A stretch of DNA of 64,000 bases from Prosapia bicincta (lineage: Eukaryota > Arthropoda > Insecta > Hemiptera > Cercopidae), in NCBI GenBank assembly GCA_036971475.1, contig JBAIZL010000006.1, positions 65,883,398 to 65,947,397 of the forward strand, in the 5' to 3' direction. Both the position numbers and the translations under genes were made by a program. Under the pieces are notes generated by a model. The model was given only the letters and a program-made list of their open reading frames with translations. It ran no database searches and was not told the DNA's origin. Within the stretch, counting starts at the first letter, position 1; the number at the start of each line of letters is the position of its first letter. Below, in pieces: positions 49,873 through 62,165 of this stretch.

Positions 49873-50409
49873 TTAATTACAAACAAGTTATAAGAAAGGC
49901 AGATAAAGGTCCTCTCTGTCGTAGTCGCAATGGCCAGTGCGACAGTGTTTTTTGAGCTACAAAAGGAAAAATGAAAGGAAAGGTGATGGTTACTGACCCC
50001 CAAAATTTTACTTTTGTACAAATTTCAAGCCGGGTTTATTTATAGAACAAAAGAGTGTTAGACTGTTATTAATATATTAGGAATGGGACGATCAGAAGCC
50101 TATAAAAAGAAATGGTTTACTAGAACTGTTTGCTCAAACTATTTGCTGTAAAAAATGTTCAAAGAAGAACGAGAAATACGTGATGTTCATGATAAATTAA
50201 TGTTTACAACCTTTCACGCACAGACTTATAAGGATATTGCTGTAGTAAATCTAACGGGTGTAGTGGGGAACTAATCAACTGACCCAGAATGGTTATAATA
50301 CTTATGGTAAAAAGAAATCGTACTATCGTTTTGTATTACTTCATGAGTGACAGCGGTGGTTTTTTTCTTTATAGACTCCATTGGTTATAGATTTCCATTT
50401 CACACTTAC

Positions 50410-50709
50410 CGTTCAGGACGTGGAGAAGCACGCTGGCCGAGTCTAAGTTGGAAGGGCTGCACGTGTAGTTGCCCGAGTCGTCCCTGCGGGCCTCGTATAT
50501 CACCAAAGTGCCAACCGTCGTGTCCGAGCCCACTCGTTCCGACCTGATGTCCTTAAACCTCCTATCGTAGTCTAGGACTCTCCTGCCATCGTGGTACCAG
50601 AAGATGTACGCCGGCTCCTCCAGACTTTGCGTTATCACGCACTTCAGTTGCACCGTGCTCCCGGATTTCACGTAGATGTCCGATTCTCCTAGTATCTCAA
50701 TTTTGGGAA
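50410..50709 (-). CDS. dpr: Dpr-family protein, internal exon: second Ig domain
   Basis: A complete Ig2 exon of 300 bp, bounded on the minus strand by a TTTTGTACAG acceptor and a G|GTAAGTGTG donor, phase 1 at both ends, so it joins the upstream exon in frame through a GTT codon. The domain begins VPKIEILGESDIYVKSGS, followed by VQLKC (B-strand Cys), YIFWYHDG (core Trp of strand C), RRVLDYDRRF, and DDSGNYTC (F-strand Cys). NYT in this motif is a potential N-glycosylation site. It ends PSNLDSASVLLHVLN, typical of Dpr proteins just before a conserved NGEHPAAM-like segment. Only 493 bp of intron separate it from the Ig1 exon. The apparent open frame on the opposite strand here is a shadow. The domain assignment is very secure; the paralog name is not. 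Confidence 0.97.
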
Positions 50710-51202
50710 CTGTACAAAATAAATTACAAACACTGAATTATTGTTCGTAATGTAATAAATTGGTGGTAATTTACACAAAATTGGTGGTTTCGTGGAACAA
50801 ATAATATAAATTTCAAACAACTCTTGTGGAAAACTGTAGACAGTTGTTCAAATTTGTTAATTTGCACCGCAGAAAGAACTACAAAACTGTATATTTTTAA
50901 AACCGGACAAATTAACATTTGTTTATAATACAACGGTCGAAAAATACTTTGGTGACACATAACTCAAAAACCAACTGTCACACGTATCTGAAATTTTCCC
51001 ATTTTTTTTTACTAAACCTTATAAAGTTTATTACAAGAAGGGAATCTGATATTTAATTAGTGGAAGATAAAGACAGGCTCATATTTTATTAAGAGAGAGT
51101 TATTTGGAATTACTCACAAAACAGATACTTTACGAATATTCAAGTTTAGTGTATAAAATATACATACAATAATATTTACGTTTAAAGTATTCACTTACTT
51201 AC
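50710..51202 (-). other. dpr intron (493 bp) between Ig1 and Ig2 exons
   Basis: AT-rich, with a canonical GTAAGTAAGTGA donor and a TTTTGTACAG acceptor on the minus strand. Phase 1. No other feature seen. Confidence 0.9.
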
Positions 51203-51413
51203 CCACTACATTTAGTGTGATGAAATGGCTCATTTTGGGCTCCGTGCTGACTTGGCACTCGTACTGACCGCCGTCTCTGGCTTGCACGTACTTGATCTGC
51301 AACGTCCACGTGTCTGTGGCTTCCACGAGGAAGGCCTGGAACCGCTCGTCGGCTATGAACGTGTAACGGTCTACAGTAAGGATGTGTGAGTCTCTCCTTC
51401 TGATCCAGGATAC
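51203..51413 (-). CDS. dpr: Dpr-family protein, internal exon: C-terminal half of first Ig domain
   Basis: Internal coding exon of a two-Ig neuronal cell-surface protein of the Dpr family, whose members bind DIP partners at synapses (family knowledge). Read on the minus strand, a TTTACAG acceptor precedes GTATCCTGG and a GTAAGT donor follows GTAGTGG. The 211 bp encode 70 codons plus one base, so it begins in phase 0 and ends in phase 1. The protein starts VSWIRRRDSHILTV, the Dpr strand-C hallmark with its core Trp, continues TFIADERFQAF and WTLQIKYVQ, and has the F-strand motif DGGQYECQV with the conserved Cys, then ends FITLNVV. The B-strand Cys, the start of Ig1 and the signal peptide must lie in exons upstream, which I did not find before 64000. 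HILTVDRYTFIADERFQ resembles the Dpr15/16/17 group from memory, but the paralog is unresolved. The exon is clearly more GC-rich than its surroundings. Confidence 0.96.
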
Positions 51414-51769
51414 CTGTAAACAGTTGTTAACTTATTTTTTAATCACGACTATTGTGAACCTGACCTCAGCTTTTCTGTAGTTTAACGGATAGAAGAAATA
51501 TTAGATACAAGTAACACTTGCGAAGGGGTGTGGCTCATACCCAAGCGAGATCTACTTCACACAAGATGAAGTTCGTCAGGAACTGCCAACGTATTCTTGG
51601 AGATTCTATATATCTTTGCAGTTTGAAAAAATTTAATGAAAGAATTTGCTTTGGAGTTTATGTCTTGAAAACTTTGTCTTTTCTCCCTAAACAAGTAGCA
51701 ATATATATTTATATAATTAAATAGCAAGTAGCAATGCCTATATATGTATATATATATGCTTATAAATAT

Positions 51770-51895
51770 GATGATGTTGGTACTGTTAACCAACGAAAGG
51801 CTTTGAATTGTAAATTCAATTATAATTCTTGTATTTGTATTTTGACTTAGTTCTTTATTAATTCACAAGAATACATATTGCGATATTTATATATG
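51770..51895 (+). repeat. single copy of the 11273 repeat family
   Basis: Matches the right arm of the palindromic repeat: TGATGATGTTGGTACTGTTA, CAACGAAAGGCTTTGAATTG, then TTCTTGTATTTGTATTTTGA and TTCTTTATTAATTCACAAGA, ending ATACATATTGCGATAT. The first base of the CTGATGA box is A here, so the motif is cut at the repeat boundary. It lies within the presumed dpr intron. Confidence 0.8.
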
Positions 51896-52559
51896 TATAT
51901 AGGTTCATTACAATGAAGTTTAATAATAACTGCTCTTTCTAGGGGTCATTATTATGGATCTATTTTATAAATAAGAACGTGGGGAAAACTAGATTATTTG
52001 TTTATACTAATGAATTTAAAATTGTTCTGAATTTACTGTTTATAAAGCTCTGTTGGCTAATTTTAATATAAAAGTACCTATTGTTTGTTGAGTTCCTGGG
52101 ATCTTGACCGTTGAGACTGCTTCGATGCGCTTTTCACATAACTAACTTTTTTTCCTAATTCTTTACTAAATTATTCACTTTTTAAATTATAAAGTGAACT
52201 TATTCACTAAAGTCGCACTTTTTAAATTATAAACATACACAAAATTACAATTCACTTAATCCTATTAACAAAATTTACCCCTTATTAACATTGATGACAC
52301 TTGGTCCCCCCAAATACGTCTGCCCTCTTCTGATGTTCCTCCAAGACTCTTCGATCACTTCCTTTTCTAACCTCGCATCATCTCTCCCCCCTTACGTATT
52401 TTAGTTAATTTGGTTATCCCCATACCCATCTACAAATAGCCTTCTCTAACGGTACAGTGTTATTATAACCTAGGTATTTTCGTCCTTGGAAACTCCTATC
52501 TTAAAATAGTTGGACCCTTCTTTTGTCAAACTTTCCCTCAGCCCCTCTATGACTACTTG

Positions 52560-52655
52560 AAATATAAACATATTATCTACAATATATTTTTCATTTTTGT
52601 TTATGTAATCTTGTTTGTTTATTACCACTGCAGCATTGCTTTTATCTGCTTTTAT
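52560..52655 (-). pseudogene. Penelope-like reverse transcriptase N-terminal fragment, inverted
   Basis: On the minus strand the translation reads SIKADKSNAAVVINKQDYINK and continues for a few residues. The pattern A-D-K-x-N-x-x-V-V-x-N-x-x-D-Y is characteristic of the region at the start of the reverse transcriptase domain in Penelope-like elements (family knowledge). It points away from the GIY-YIG fragment that begins only a few bases away on the other strand. The arrangement suggests an insertion with its 5' part inverted, as happens with some target-primed retroelements. The left boundary is uncertain, because recognisable similarity fades after about 35 codons. Confidence 0.6.
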
Positions 52656-52658
52656 TGA

Positions 52659-52943
52659 AGAATAAACGACCGTTACAAGAAACATTTAAATGCGTTTAAA
52701 AAACCACATATTTATAAATCTAATCTTGCAACATACTGTATAGCAAGAAATCACGATTTTCCAGATATTAGTAATATGAAATTAATTAAACACGTACAAA
52801 AAGGCTTAAAAATGAATATAATAGAAAACTTAGAGATATATAAAAATAAAATTAAGAACACACTAATAGAGGAACAAGTCCAGATTAAATCAAAACATAA
52901 TACAATCTTTAGCATATTTCATATTTTAAAAATAAAAGATTAG
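52659..52943 (+). pseudogene. Penelope-like element fragment: GIY-YIG endonuclease C-terminus
   Basis: An in-frame stretch without an initiation codon, running from just after a TGA to a TAG at 52941-52943. Its translation contains NDRYKKHLNAFKK, then YKSNLATYCIARNHDFPDI, MKLIKHVQKG, NIIENLEIYKNK and KHNTIFSIF. This order (R-x-x-x-H, S-N-L-A, N-H-x-F-x-D-I, H-x-x-x-K-G, E-x-x-E-I-Y) is what I know from the C-terminal part of the GIY-YIG endonuclease of Penelope-like retroelements. The GIY-YIG residues themselves and the reverse transcriptase that should precede it are missing on this strand. About 85 bases after the stop begins a tail shared with 62835-62981. It lies inside the presumed dpr intron and is a dead, 5'-truncated copy. 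Confidence 0.72.
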
Positions 52944-53026
52944 GACAAATGGAAATATTAAAGTATATTTATCTAAGAGATAAGATAACAGACCAGGTTT
53001 ACTGAGCATAGTACAATTATATTCAA

Positions 53027-53167
53027 CAGCCTTACTCTAGTCACATAACCGGACAGTGATTTATAAATTTTGAAAATGCTAATAATGTAAAGTAGCGAAA
53101 AGCTTCAATCAACAACAAAATGAAGTAATACTCGTATGTTCTTGTTTATGAAAGTTATTTTATTTCA

Positions 53168-53175
<8 letters not shown>
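53027..53175 (+). mobile_element. Penelope-like element 3' tail, copy 1
   Basis: About 148 bp immediately after the GIY-YIG fragment, nearly identical in reverse complement to 62835-62981, for example the shared stretches GTGATTTATAAATTTTGAAA and CAACAAAATGAAGTAATA (small differences). It includes GAAAAGCTTC, which recalls the GAAAAGCTTT of the palindromic repeat at 11273. It ends at a (TA)n run at 53170-53202. Confidence 0.75.

Positions 53176-53202
<27 letters not shown>
53170..53202. repeat. (TA)n microsatellite after PLE tail
   Basis: Begins where the PLE tail ends, as is common for element 3' ends. Confidence 0.93.
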
Positions 53203-53205
<3 letters not shown>

Positions 53206-54993
53206 AATATTACTAAAGACATACATGGTAAGACATACAGGTGAAAAATAATGTTTGTGGAATGCTTATCTTGAGATCTATTTAAATCGATATCTATTTT
53301 ATTTACAGCACTTTATAACTTGAGATTAATTTTAAAAGTTCAAATGGCAAACAATGATATTTAATGTTCAAAGTTATGCTTTAGTTATAGACTACATTTC
53401 AGTTAATACGTGATGTAAATCCTATTACCACGACGACCTTATGGCTCCGTACTGGTTCCGGTTATTGGTTTTATCCTTCACTGATTGCCATCTGAATCCA
53501 TATGTTAACACAATTTCTATTTATTACTCAAACAAGTAAAATAACTTCACTAATGCAGTATGTTGAAATTGAAAGATACGCAATAATCATCTCGTAAACC
53601 GCAATAATCTATATGTTCCTGTACACAATAATCCTATCGCGTGTCCTAGCTACATGGTTACTATACTCAGATGTTTCTAGATGAAACTGTTTTGTTATTG
53701 CTTTGGTTGAAGGCCGTCTAAAAAATAATAGAATAAAAAAACATAAATTATAGTGAGGTTAGGGAATATTTTTCTTTTCTATTAATAAACCATTGAAGAA
53801 GTGAGCATTGATTTATGAGAAGTATTTTTTATATTATCATTATAAAAACAAATTGTATTATTATTTTGCGGAGAAGTTATTGTATGTTTCCGTTTGTGTT
53901 ACGATAGCGCTACCTACCGTCACCAAGATAAACATTTTGAACAAGCATCCCCGACCGAAGTCAGCACTTTGCTAATGCTTCAAATTCTGCCAGAGAACCT
54001 GTCACTGGTCATTATTTAACAAAAACCTAACTCGCGGAGGTTTAACCCTTTGGGTACTGCTTCCCGCGGAATTAATTCTTTTTAGGCATCTCAGCTTAAT
54101 GACCAGGGTGTCGGAGTTTGTAAGAAAATGTTTATTAAATAAATTTCAACTTAATTTGCAAGTTAGTAAAAAAACGTTTTATTTTATATCAATTTTTGCC
54201 TTAGCACAGATTTATCAATTTTTTTAAAATTTAACTTTATACAAAACTACTTCATAAGTTTTACAGAATTACTATAGCACAATAAAATCTCTATAAATGA
54301 ACTTAGAATTTATTTCTGAATGACGTAGCCCTAGCTTAGCTATTTTCATGTCTTTTAACCCTTTGAACCCTTTGGTTCTAAATGTAACCCTTTGAAAAAT
54401 TTACCTAATTCTAGCATACATTTGCATCCTGAAAACTTACGATTTACAGTTAAATTTAAATTATAGAAAAATACACAAAATATCCCTAAAAATATAAACA
54501 TGTTAACATTTATAATTTAATAGGGAAAATCACCTGCCCAGTAAATCACATTATCAGAATGTTTAACCTATTCAAAATAAAAAGTTCCACCCCATATTTC
54601 TAACTATTAATATTCATAATGGATACAAATTCTATACATGTTTATGATTTCCTGTCCTTCAAAACAAACCCACATATTTAGAAAACAATTTAGCAAAAAC
54701 CTACATCTTGATTAAGCACTAAACCTTTCAAACATTTTTCTTTTTTTATACATAAAAAACAATTTATGAAAGAAAACCCCGTATAATAACATATAACATT
54801 TTATAAACACAATTACATATTAAACATTCAAGATCATTAAATAACCATCACCTATTTCAACAAATTTTATTGAGAATTTAAACCCAATTGACAACTAATG
54901 TCATCAGAAACATTATCTAATTTTAAAGATCATGTTTTCATCCTAATATTAACACACTACCTGTAAAATCAGCATTACAATATGTATATATAA

Positions 54994-54997
<4 letters not shown>

Positions 54998-55086
<89 letters not shown>

Positions 55087-55131
55087 CAGACAGAGAAAGA
55101 GGAGAGAGAAAGAGACAGAGAAAGAGAGAGC
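54998..55131. repeat. (TA)n(GA)n microsatellite
   Basis: TA run to 55031, then a GA tract with CAGA interruptions. Confidence 0.95.
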
Positions 55132-56749
55132 ATACTTATTTAAGTTTATCAATTAATTTAAAACATGCTCTTTGACTGTGGTTTGTTTTTGAACAATATA
55201 TATTTACTTTCTGTAAATCTGAGAATTACTTAAAACATAAACTATTATGACTTTTGATATTTTATTATTCTAATTTTAATTTGTTACTTTCTAACTAGTT
55301 TCATTTACAACCCTTTATGCTGTGTTAGTTTACATATCCTTTCCTATCTAAAACTAGCCAATGTTTTAATTTTTCTATTTTAGTTTTCAACCAAATTTAA
55401 CAGTCCCTTAACCATAATTACTGTGACATATAAAACCCTTAAGCAAATTTGTATTAATTTTAACCCATTTATTTGTTTACAAAGACGACGATTTTTAATC
55501 TAATATATTAATTTTTTTAAAGTATACTTTGTGAACAATCCTTTTAATACATTTTCTTTACTATAAATAAAGTCATTATATTTATAGCAAAGTTTATTCA
55601 TTATATTTTTTATATTAAAGAGAATTACTTGCATTTTCATTTTCCCCAAAAATACCCGAATTTACGTAATTATAGATTTGTACTAGAAGAAAGCAACTAC
55701 CTCTTAATTCGTGCCAATTCCTGGTCCTACTAGATTCCACAGCTTAGGCTGACAAGATTTGGTGGCGTGAAGCTTCTCTCCATGATATTCTTCTTCCGCT
55801 CGTTCGTTCGCCACGCGTCACCGAAAATTTAATTTTTTAAAGTTTACATTTCTTATCCCTGTTTTTCTACATAAGTTTCACTGATTTTATGCCCGATTTT
55901 AATACGGTTTTTTGATAAGTTGATGTTTAATTTTTTATTGTTCTCATATTTAACAGTTTTAAAAATTGTTTTAACCACAGTATCTTATAAAAAGCGATTT
56001 ACGGTTTTTTAAATTCAGGAAACCTCCGTTTTCTTATCTATTTGAAATGCACAACATTTTGTTTGAGTTCAGCCAGTTTTAGGGACTAAAGTCCCTAGGA
56101 AAGGCTTAGAAATCCAAGTTACACTTTGCAGCCACCTTTCCCCCGCACTTAGCACATGATGTTAGAATTTAACACCTTTAATCCATAAAAAAGCCGGCTA
56201 AGTAGAATGTCGTCTAGCCCTGACGATACCTCGAGACTCACTGCTTACTTTACCCTTCTGTTTCAAACACCGTCTCCATCTCTTTGAACCTCACCAGTTG
56301 TCTCTGATCCAATCAACAGACTTGTTACAAAGTGACGTAAAATCATACGAGTTACCTCTTATCGCGTGATCCTGTACGTCACGGCTTCCGGTGGTTGTTT
56401 GTTTCTTTTAAATTTTAGTACAAAACTTTTAATCTGGCCGTAGCTTTTTAAATTAAGAATTTTGGCGAATAGTTTATTTCTGCACATCTTCAAATGTTGA
56501 TTAGCTTTCTACATGAATTTTGACTTTTTCCAGTTTTCATTGTTGCTTCATTTATCTCCTTCAAATAAAAAAAAACTTCTGTTTAAAATAGCTTTACCTT
56601 ATATAGTTTCTTTGATATACAGTAGCGGTTTTTGGGACTGTATTTATATTTATGTCTATTTTCGAGAGTGAAAATTGTATATTTTTTAAATTAAAAATTT
56701 CCGTTGTATCGCTTAATTCTCAAGTTCAGCCCGCTACAGTTTGTGTTTG

Positions 56750-57500
<751 letters not shown>

Positions 57501-58027
57501 GTGGGAATGGGTGGGTCATTGTGTATCTAAGTGAGTGTGCATGGGTCTTGTTTGGAATTTTATATTTATATATAATACTGAAAACAGGACGTGTACCTAG
57601 ATAAGTTGTTCTAAATATTTATTATACTTTGTGGGCAGATGTTAATAAACTAAAAGGTAAAGTTAAAATCAGTGTTATTTTTAAATGTCCTGCCTAATCA
57701 TTCCTTGAAATTATATTACTCCGCGGCCTCATGTCACACCCTGTATTTTAACAATTGATTACGTCAGCCGGGAAGGCAGCAATCTAACACGCGACGTCTT
57801 TTCCAATAAAATGATTCCTTACCACGAAATGCCACCAGAAAAAATAAGTTTTGTAATTACGTGAGAGCTGCCAAGAATTATTTTCTTATTTAAATAATCA
57901 TTTTAAAACATTTTTCTTTGGATTTGTTTAAGAATAAATATACTTTCGCATTTATCATCTCCGTAAATTCGAATTGGGAGGTTTGTTAAACAGGTATGAC
58001 AATATAAGATAGTTTGTTTTAATAGAG

Positions 58028-58990
58028 GTTGTAGACGTTCAGTAGTGGTGAGACAGAAATGACGGATCAGTGGTGGTTAGATATTAGTGACAGTTCAATG
58101 TTCATGAGACGGAGTAGCAGATCAGTCATTGTTAAACATGAATGACAGTTTAGAGGTGGTTTGACAGGACTGACAAGTTAGTATACAAAACGGGTATTTA
58201 GAATAATAATACAATAGATTTAGACTGAGAATATGTAAATTTATGAAGAAATAATTGAAGAACATCTTTATTTTAGTAACGGAATTTTATTCATGAAGTT
58301 TTATTTAGTTCTATAAACATACGCACTACATAACATATAAAATTTGAGTGAATAATTATCCTAATTCAATTCAATATCACGTTTATTAAATGTCATTTGC
58401 AATATAATGAGAAATAGTTCACTGGTGGTGAGACAGAAGTGACACTTAGATCGTTGTGAGACAGACATGACAGTTCAGTGTTCGTGAAACATAAGTGGTG
58501 TTAAAACAGGAGAAAGATATCAGTACTGCTGAGTGAGGCTTAACAGTTCATTGGGGGTGAATTATTAGTAACGGCTCAGTGATATTTTAGACAAACTAAA
58601 AGTTCAGTGATGGTGGAACACAAGTGGCAATTAAAGGGGGGTAGGGGTAGAATTGAAAGTTCAGTTGTAAAGAGAAAGCAGCAATAGTTCCGTATCGGTT
58701 AGACAGGAGTGACATTTCAGTGGTTGTGAATAGCAATAACAGATCATTGGTGTTAGACATAAGATATAATCTAGCAATGTTGAAAAAAGAGTATTAATTA
58801 AGTTGTTGTGAGACAGGCGTTTCAGTTCAAAAGTGGAAGAGGCAAAGTGACCTATCGGTAGTGTAGAATTAGGAGTACGAGTTCAATGGTGGTGAATGTG
58901 TAATGGTAGGTTAGTATTGGTTACACAGGAGTGAGAGTTTATTAGCTTTGAGAGAGGAGTGATAAGTCAGTGTAGTGAAAAGGTATTGAG
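58028..58990 (+). repeat. degenerate minisatellite, CAGTGGTGGTGAGACAG-like unit
   Basis: Phrases such as TTCAGTGGTGGTGAGACAGG and AGTGACAGTTCA recur every 28-35 bases in two blocks, about 58028-58185 and about 58415-58990, separated by ordinary AT-rich sequence. The plus strand is notably G-rich over C in these blocks. No long open frame. Confidence 0.75.
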
Positions 58991-60415
58991 ATTATTAATA
59001 GATTAACATTTTAATCTAAAAAGGCAAAGTTCACAACGTGCGGACGGGTAACACAAAAGTGTAGAAGGGATTTTGTGAGACGAGTAAAATTAAGGGTCAC
59101 GAAATAACAAGATAGTAAAATAAATTGGGACACGTGGGAAGTTGCCGTTTAAGAAAGGCTGGATATTATACGTTTGTGACAGGATAAGTTGTTGCTTATA
59201 TGGGTTTGCTCCAGTTTTTTTCATCGGTGATCTAAACTTTACTTGGTATACAAAATATGTTACCCAAGGACCACGTACAGAGTTTCAGTAAAACCCCAAT
59301 ATACGAAATACTTTGTAATCTAATTATAACGAATTATAAATTTAATTTGACTTATAGTCATTATCTATTCAAATAACTAGTAAATGTTGAGAGAGTCATT
59401 TTTTTTAATAATGGGCAATCGTATTTCATTCATTAGAACTCAGTCACCGTTGACATGAACTTTTGAAAATCTCTAAGAAACGTTTTAGTTCAAACGATAT
59501 TTTAATGATTTATTTCTTATAAATATCAACATATGCGTAACATTATTACATAAACATTAGCATATATTAGCCCTATACAACAATTATGTACTGTTTAATA
59601 TCTATTTTTATATATTCTTAGAGTATATCCAGTGTTTGTCTCTCTCTTTCCCCTTCTAGTTTTCGTTCACTACCATACATAGGTCTTTTGCAAGGTTTTT
59701 TATTACTTACGTTTCCCTGTTGTGTTGGAGTCACTAAGGATAAGGCTTATGACGTCAATCCAATGTTAATATGGCCTCAGCTACTACATCTGTTTGTTTG
59801 ACTCAAAGTTTAATTTTCTTTCCCTAGAGTCATTGATAAATTGATTTGTCTCAGTTATATTTGCGTTGCTCTCAGTTGGACACTGTGATTTTAGAGTTTG
59901 AAATATGTTTGTCTCCAATATGAGGAGGTTCTCCTTTAGAAATCTCAGCGTACATTTACTCGTTTTCTAAGCACATTCTTGTCTACGTGAGTACATTTCT
60001 CTGATAAAGAGTACGGCTAACACAAAAGTGTACTTTTCTTCAGGAGAGGTAATAACATTGCAGTCATCTCAAAACGCAAGTGAGTTTCATCTTACGTTCT
60101 GCCCATATTACTCTTTTCACGCCCACTCTTTCTCACAATATGAAGACAAGAGTAGCTTTATAGCTCTCGTTGATCTAAATCTTACGGAAAACAAATGCGC
60201 CTGCGAGTCGATGCTTTAATTGTTAAAAATGTGAGACGCTCAGGCAACAAAAGTATGAAAGAATATAGCTTATAATTGTAATTAAAAATATTCATTGCTG
60301 TTATGTTATGTAAAATTATCATGATTTATTAATTATATCAACTTAATAAAACTCTAGAGAACGGCAAAAAAGAATATATATATATGCTGATACGTATTCC
60401 TTCACGGATGGAAAA

Positions 60416-60639
60416 ATATGATGAAATGTTACTATCTGGAGTACATCCGTTCATTCTGCAGTCCATAAATTCGCAGTTCCGACGTTTCGCTAGAATCTCA
60501 TCTAGCATTGACTCGCTCTTCTACTGTTGTTGGGTTCACCTCGTCAATGCTGGATGAGATTCTAGCGAAACGTCGGAACTGCGAATTTATGGACTGCAGA
60601 ATGAACGGATGTACTCCAGATAGTAACATTTCATCATAT
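60416..60639. repeat. long hairpin, 97-bp arms, 30-nt loop
   Basis: Left arm 60416-60512 and right arm 60543-60639 are reverse complements with one mismatch (CTAGCATTG versus CAATGCTGG). The loop is 60513-60542. Each arm contains TCTAGCGAAACGTCGGAACT (in the left arm on the opposite strand); GAAACGTC is a motif often seen at Penelope-like element ends, and GCUGGA/UCUAGC forms a 6-bp stem just before it. The near-perfect arms imply a recent head-to-head insertion or duplication. If the dpr transcript spans it, it would fold into a long double-stranded stem. Confidence 0.9.
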
Positions 60640-61899
60640 ATATATATATAAATAAATAAATAAATAATATATATATATGTATATATTAAAAATATCTTTA
60701 TGAACTGGGCAGAGTCTTGAGCAATGTTTCAAGCAGACAAGAGCAAGATTATTCCAGTAGAAATGGACGCTCTTAGGAAATCATGCCGTATCTTCAGCAA
60801 CAGCATAGCAAGGAGGCAAGATTTAGAAAACGGACAGCCACGGCACATGCTATAAATATGACACACACACAAACTAATATAGACTATATAAATCTAAACT
60901 GTAAAACTGTGTTATTAATTTTTTTCCAAACATTTTTAGAATGACGTACATAAATTCAAGGCCATCTTGGAAGATGCGTCTCTGCTGTTCCCATGTCCTT
61001 CAAGTGGATTGTTACAAAACTTTCTCCAATTTAGTCAACACAAATGGAAAAAACTACAAAAATTTAGGGGTAAAAATTTAAAATGAGCAATTTCAAAATT
61101 TGAGTTTATATATGCACAGGAATTTAGATGGTTAAATATTGTCTGTTGGAACTATCTGTGTGAAGCATCCTGATATTATACAAGAGATACTCACGTTAGG
61201 TTTTTTTTTGGTGTACGTTTTGAGACAAAAGGGCAGTATCGCTTCTAGGCGGGAGAACTGGTGGAGTAGGGCCCCCGAATGCCAAAACTTTGAGGTCATG
61301 GTGAATCATCGCTTAAGTCTGTAGTGTCCCACTATAATAATGTAAAATTTAAGGTTTTTTTTAAATGTCACTGCACTGTAACAAGCGATTGTTTTCAGTT
61401 TAACGGAAACTTTATTCAACAAAACAACAACATCCGACAAAGGTCAATTAGATAAATTGCCAAACTTCAACCCTTAGTGGAAGTTTAGTTGAACTGCATA
61501 GAGGTTAACTCTGCCCTGGACTTGTAAACTTGTCCGATAATCGTTAAACATCCCTTTGCATAAATAACATTGACGCTTAGAATAGAGGTAGTACTATTAT
61601 AAAGGCCAACGTAACCGTATTAACTTACTAGTAGTTAGACATTTCATGACATTACAGATATATGTTTAGCACATGGATTTTTTAACTTCAAGCCTAGTCA
61701 TGCGGTGTTTTTCTCATAGCTAGTTTTTCCGTGTTTAATAACTAATCTTTAAAATTATTAATATTGAAATATTAGGTTTGTTGGTAAAATATAGGTTTGA
61801 ACCTTTTGTAGAACAAGTAATATGAAAATTTTTTAAAAGTAATTTCCTACTGACGTTAACAAAGAAAAACGTTATTTTAGAGACCCTACAGCATTATTT

Positions 61900-62165
61900 A
61901 TGCTATTGTGTGGTAACCATGGCAACAGCTTAAGGTTGTACAGTGGAGGTTTTGACGACAACCAGATGGTGAAAAATTCGTATTCAAATTTGAGAAATAT
62001 ATTTCTAGGTATTGGAAATTTGCGCAGTGCCAAGTCACGCTAGAATTCGAACATGAAGATTCCCAGTTCGAATCCGGCTGGACCTCACAAATTTTATAAT
62101 TCAATTATTGAATAAATATTTAAGAAAAACTGTATTAACTTCAATTGTCATTCCCTATATGAAAG
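61900..62165 (+). mobile_element. tRNA-like SINE candidate
   Basis: TTGCGCAGTGC (62020-62030) resembles a polymerase III A box and AGTTCGAATCC (62065-62075) a B box, about 35 bases apart, followed by CGGCTGGACCTCAC and an AT-rich tail. The tail ATTATTGAATAAATATTTAA and the next 45 bases recur on the minus strand at 49812-49872, but without the tRNA-like head. It does not fold as a proper tRNA by eye. Confidence 0.45.

Larger units (their letters stand above)
45081..50409 (-). other. dpr intron (5.3 kb) between Ig2 exon and terminal exon
   Basis: Bounded by a GTAAGTGTG donor at 50409 and a TTCCAG acceptor at 45081 on the minus strand. It contains a (CA)n(TA)n run at 45653-45722, a less AT-rich stretch at about 47480-47970 with short plus-strand open frames of no recognised identity, a MITE-like element at 48250-48542, a long hairpin at 49545-49675 between (TA)n runs, and a dispersed repeat at about 49812-49872. 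I see no further dpr exon in it, and the conserved HVLN-GEHPAAM junction argues that none is skipped. Confidence 0.85.

Noticed and set aside
50347..50547. Plus-strand 66-codon open frame
   Set aside because: It is the antisense of the dpr Ig2 exon; Ig motifs and splice sites are on the minus strand.
53079..53106. Hammerhead core in the PLE tail (CTAATAA then GAAAAGCTTC)
   Set aside because: Two essential G positions of the CUGANGA box are A, and the local bases pair better as GCUA/UAGC; both copies show the same, so not claimed as a ribozyme.
54047..54070. TTAACCCTTTGGGTACTG, like a piggyBac-type end
   Set aside because: I found no inverted partner ending in AAAGGGTTAA; a similar word at 54355 is in the same orientation.
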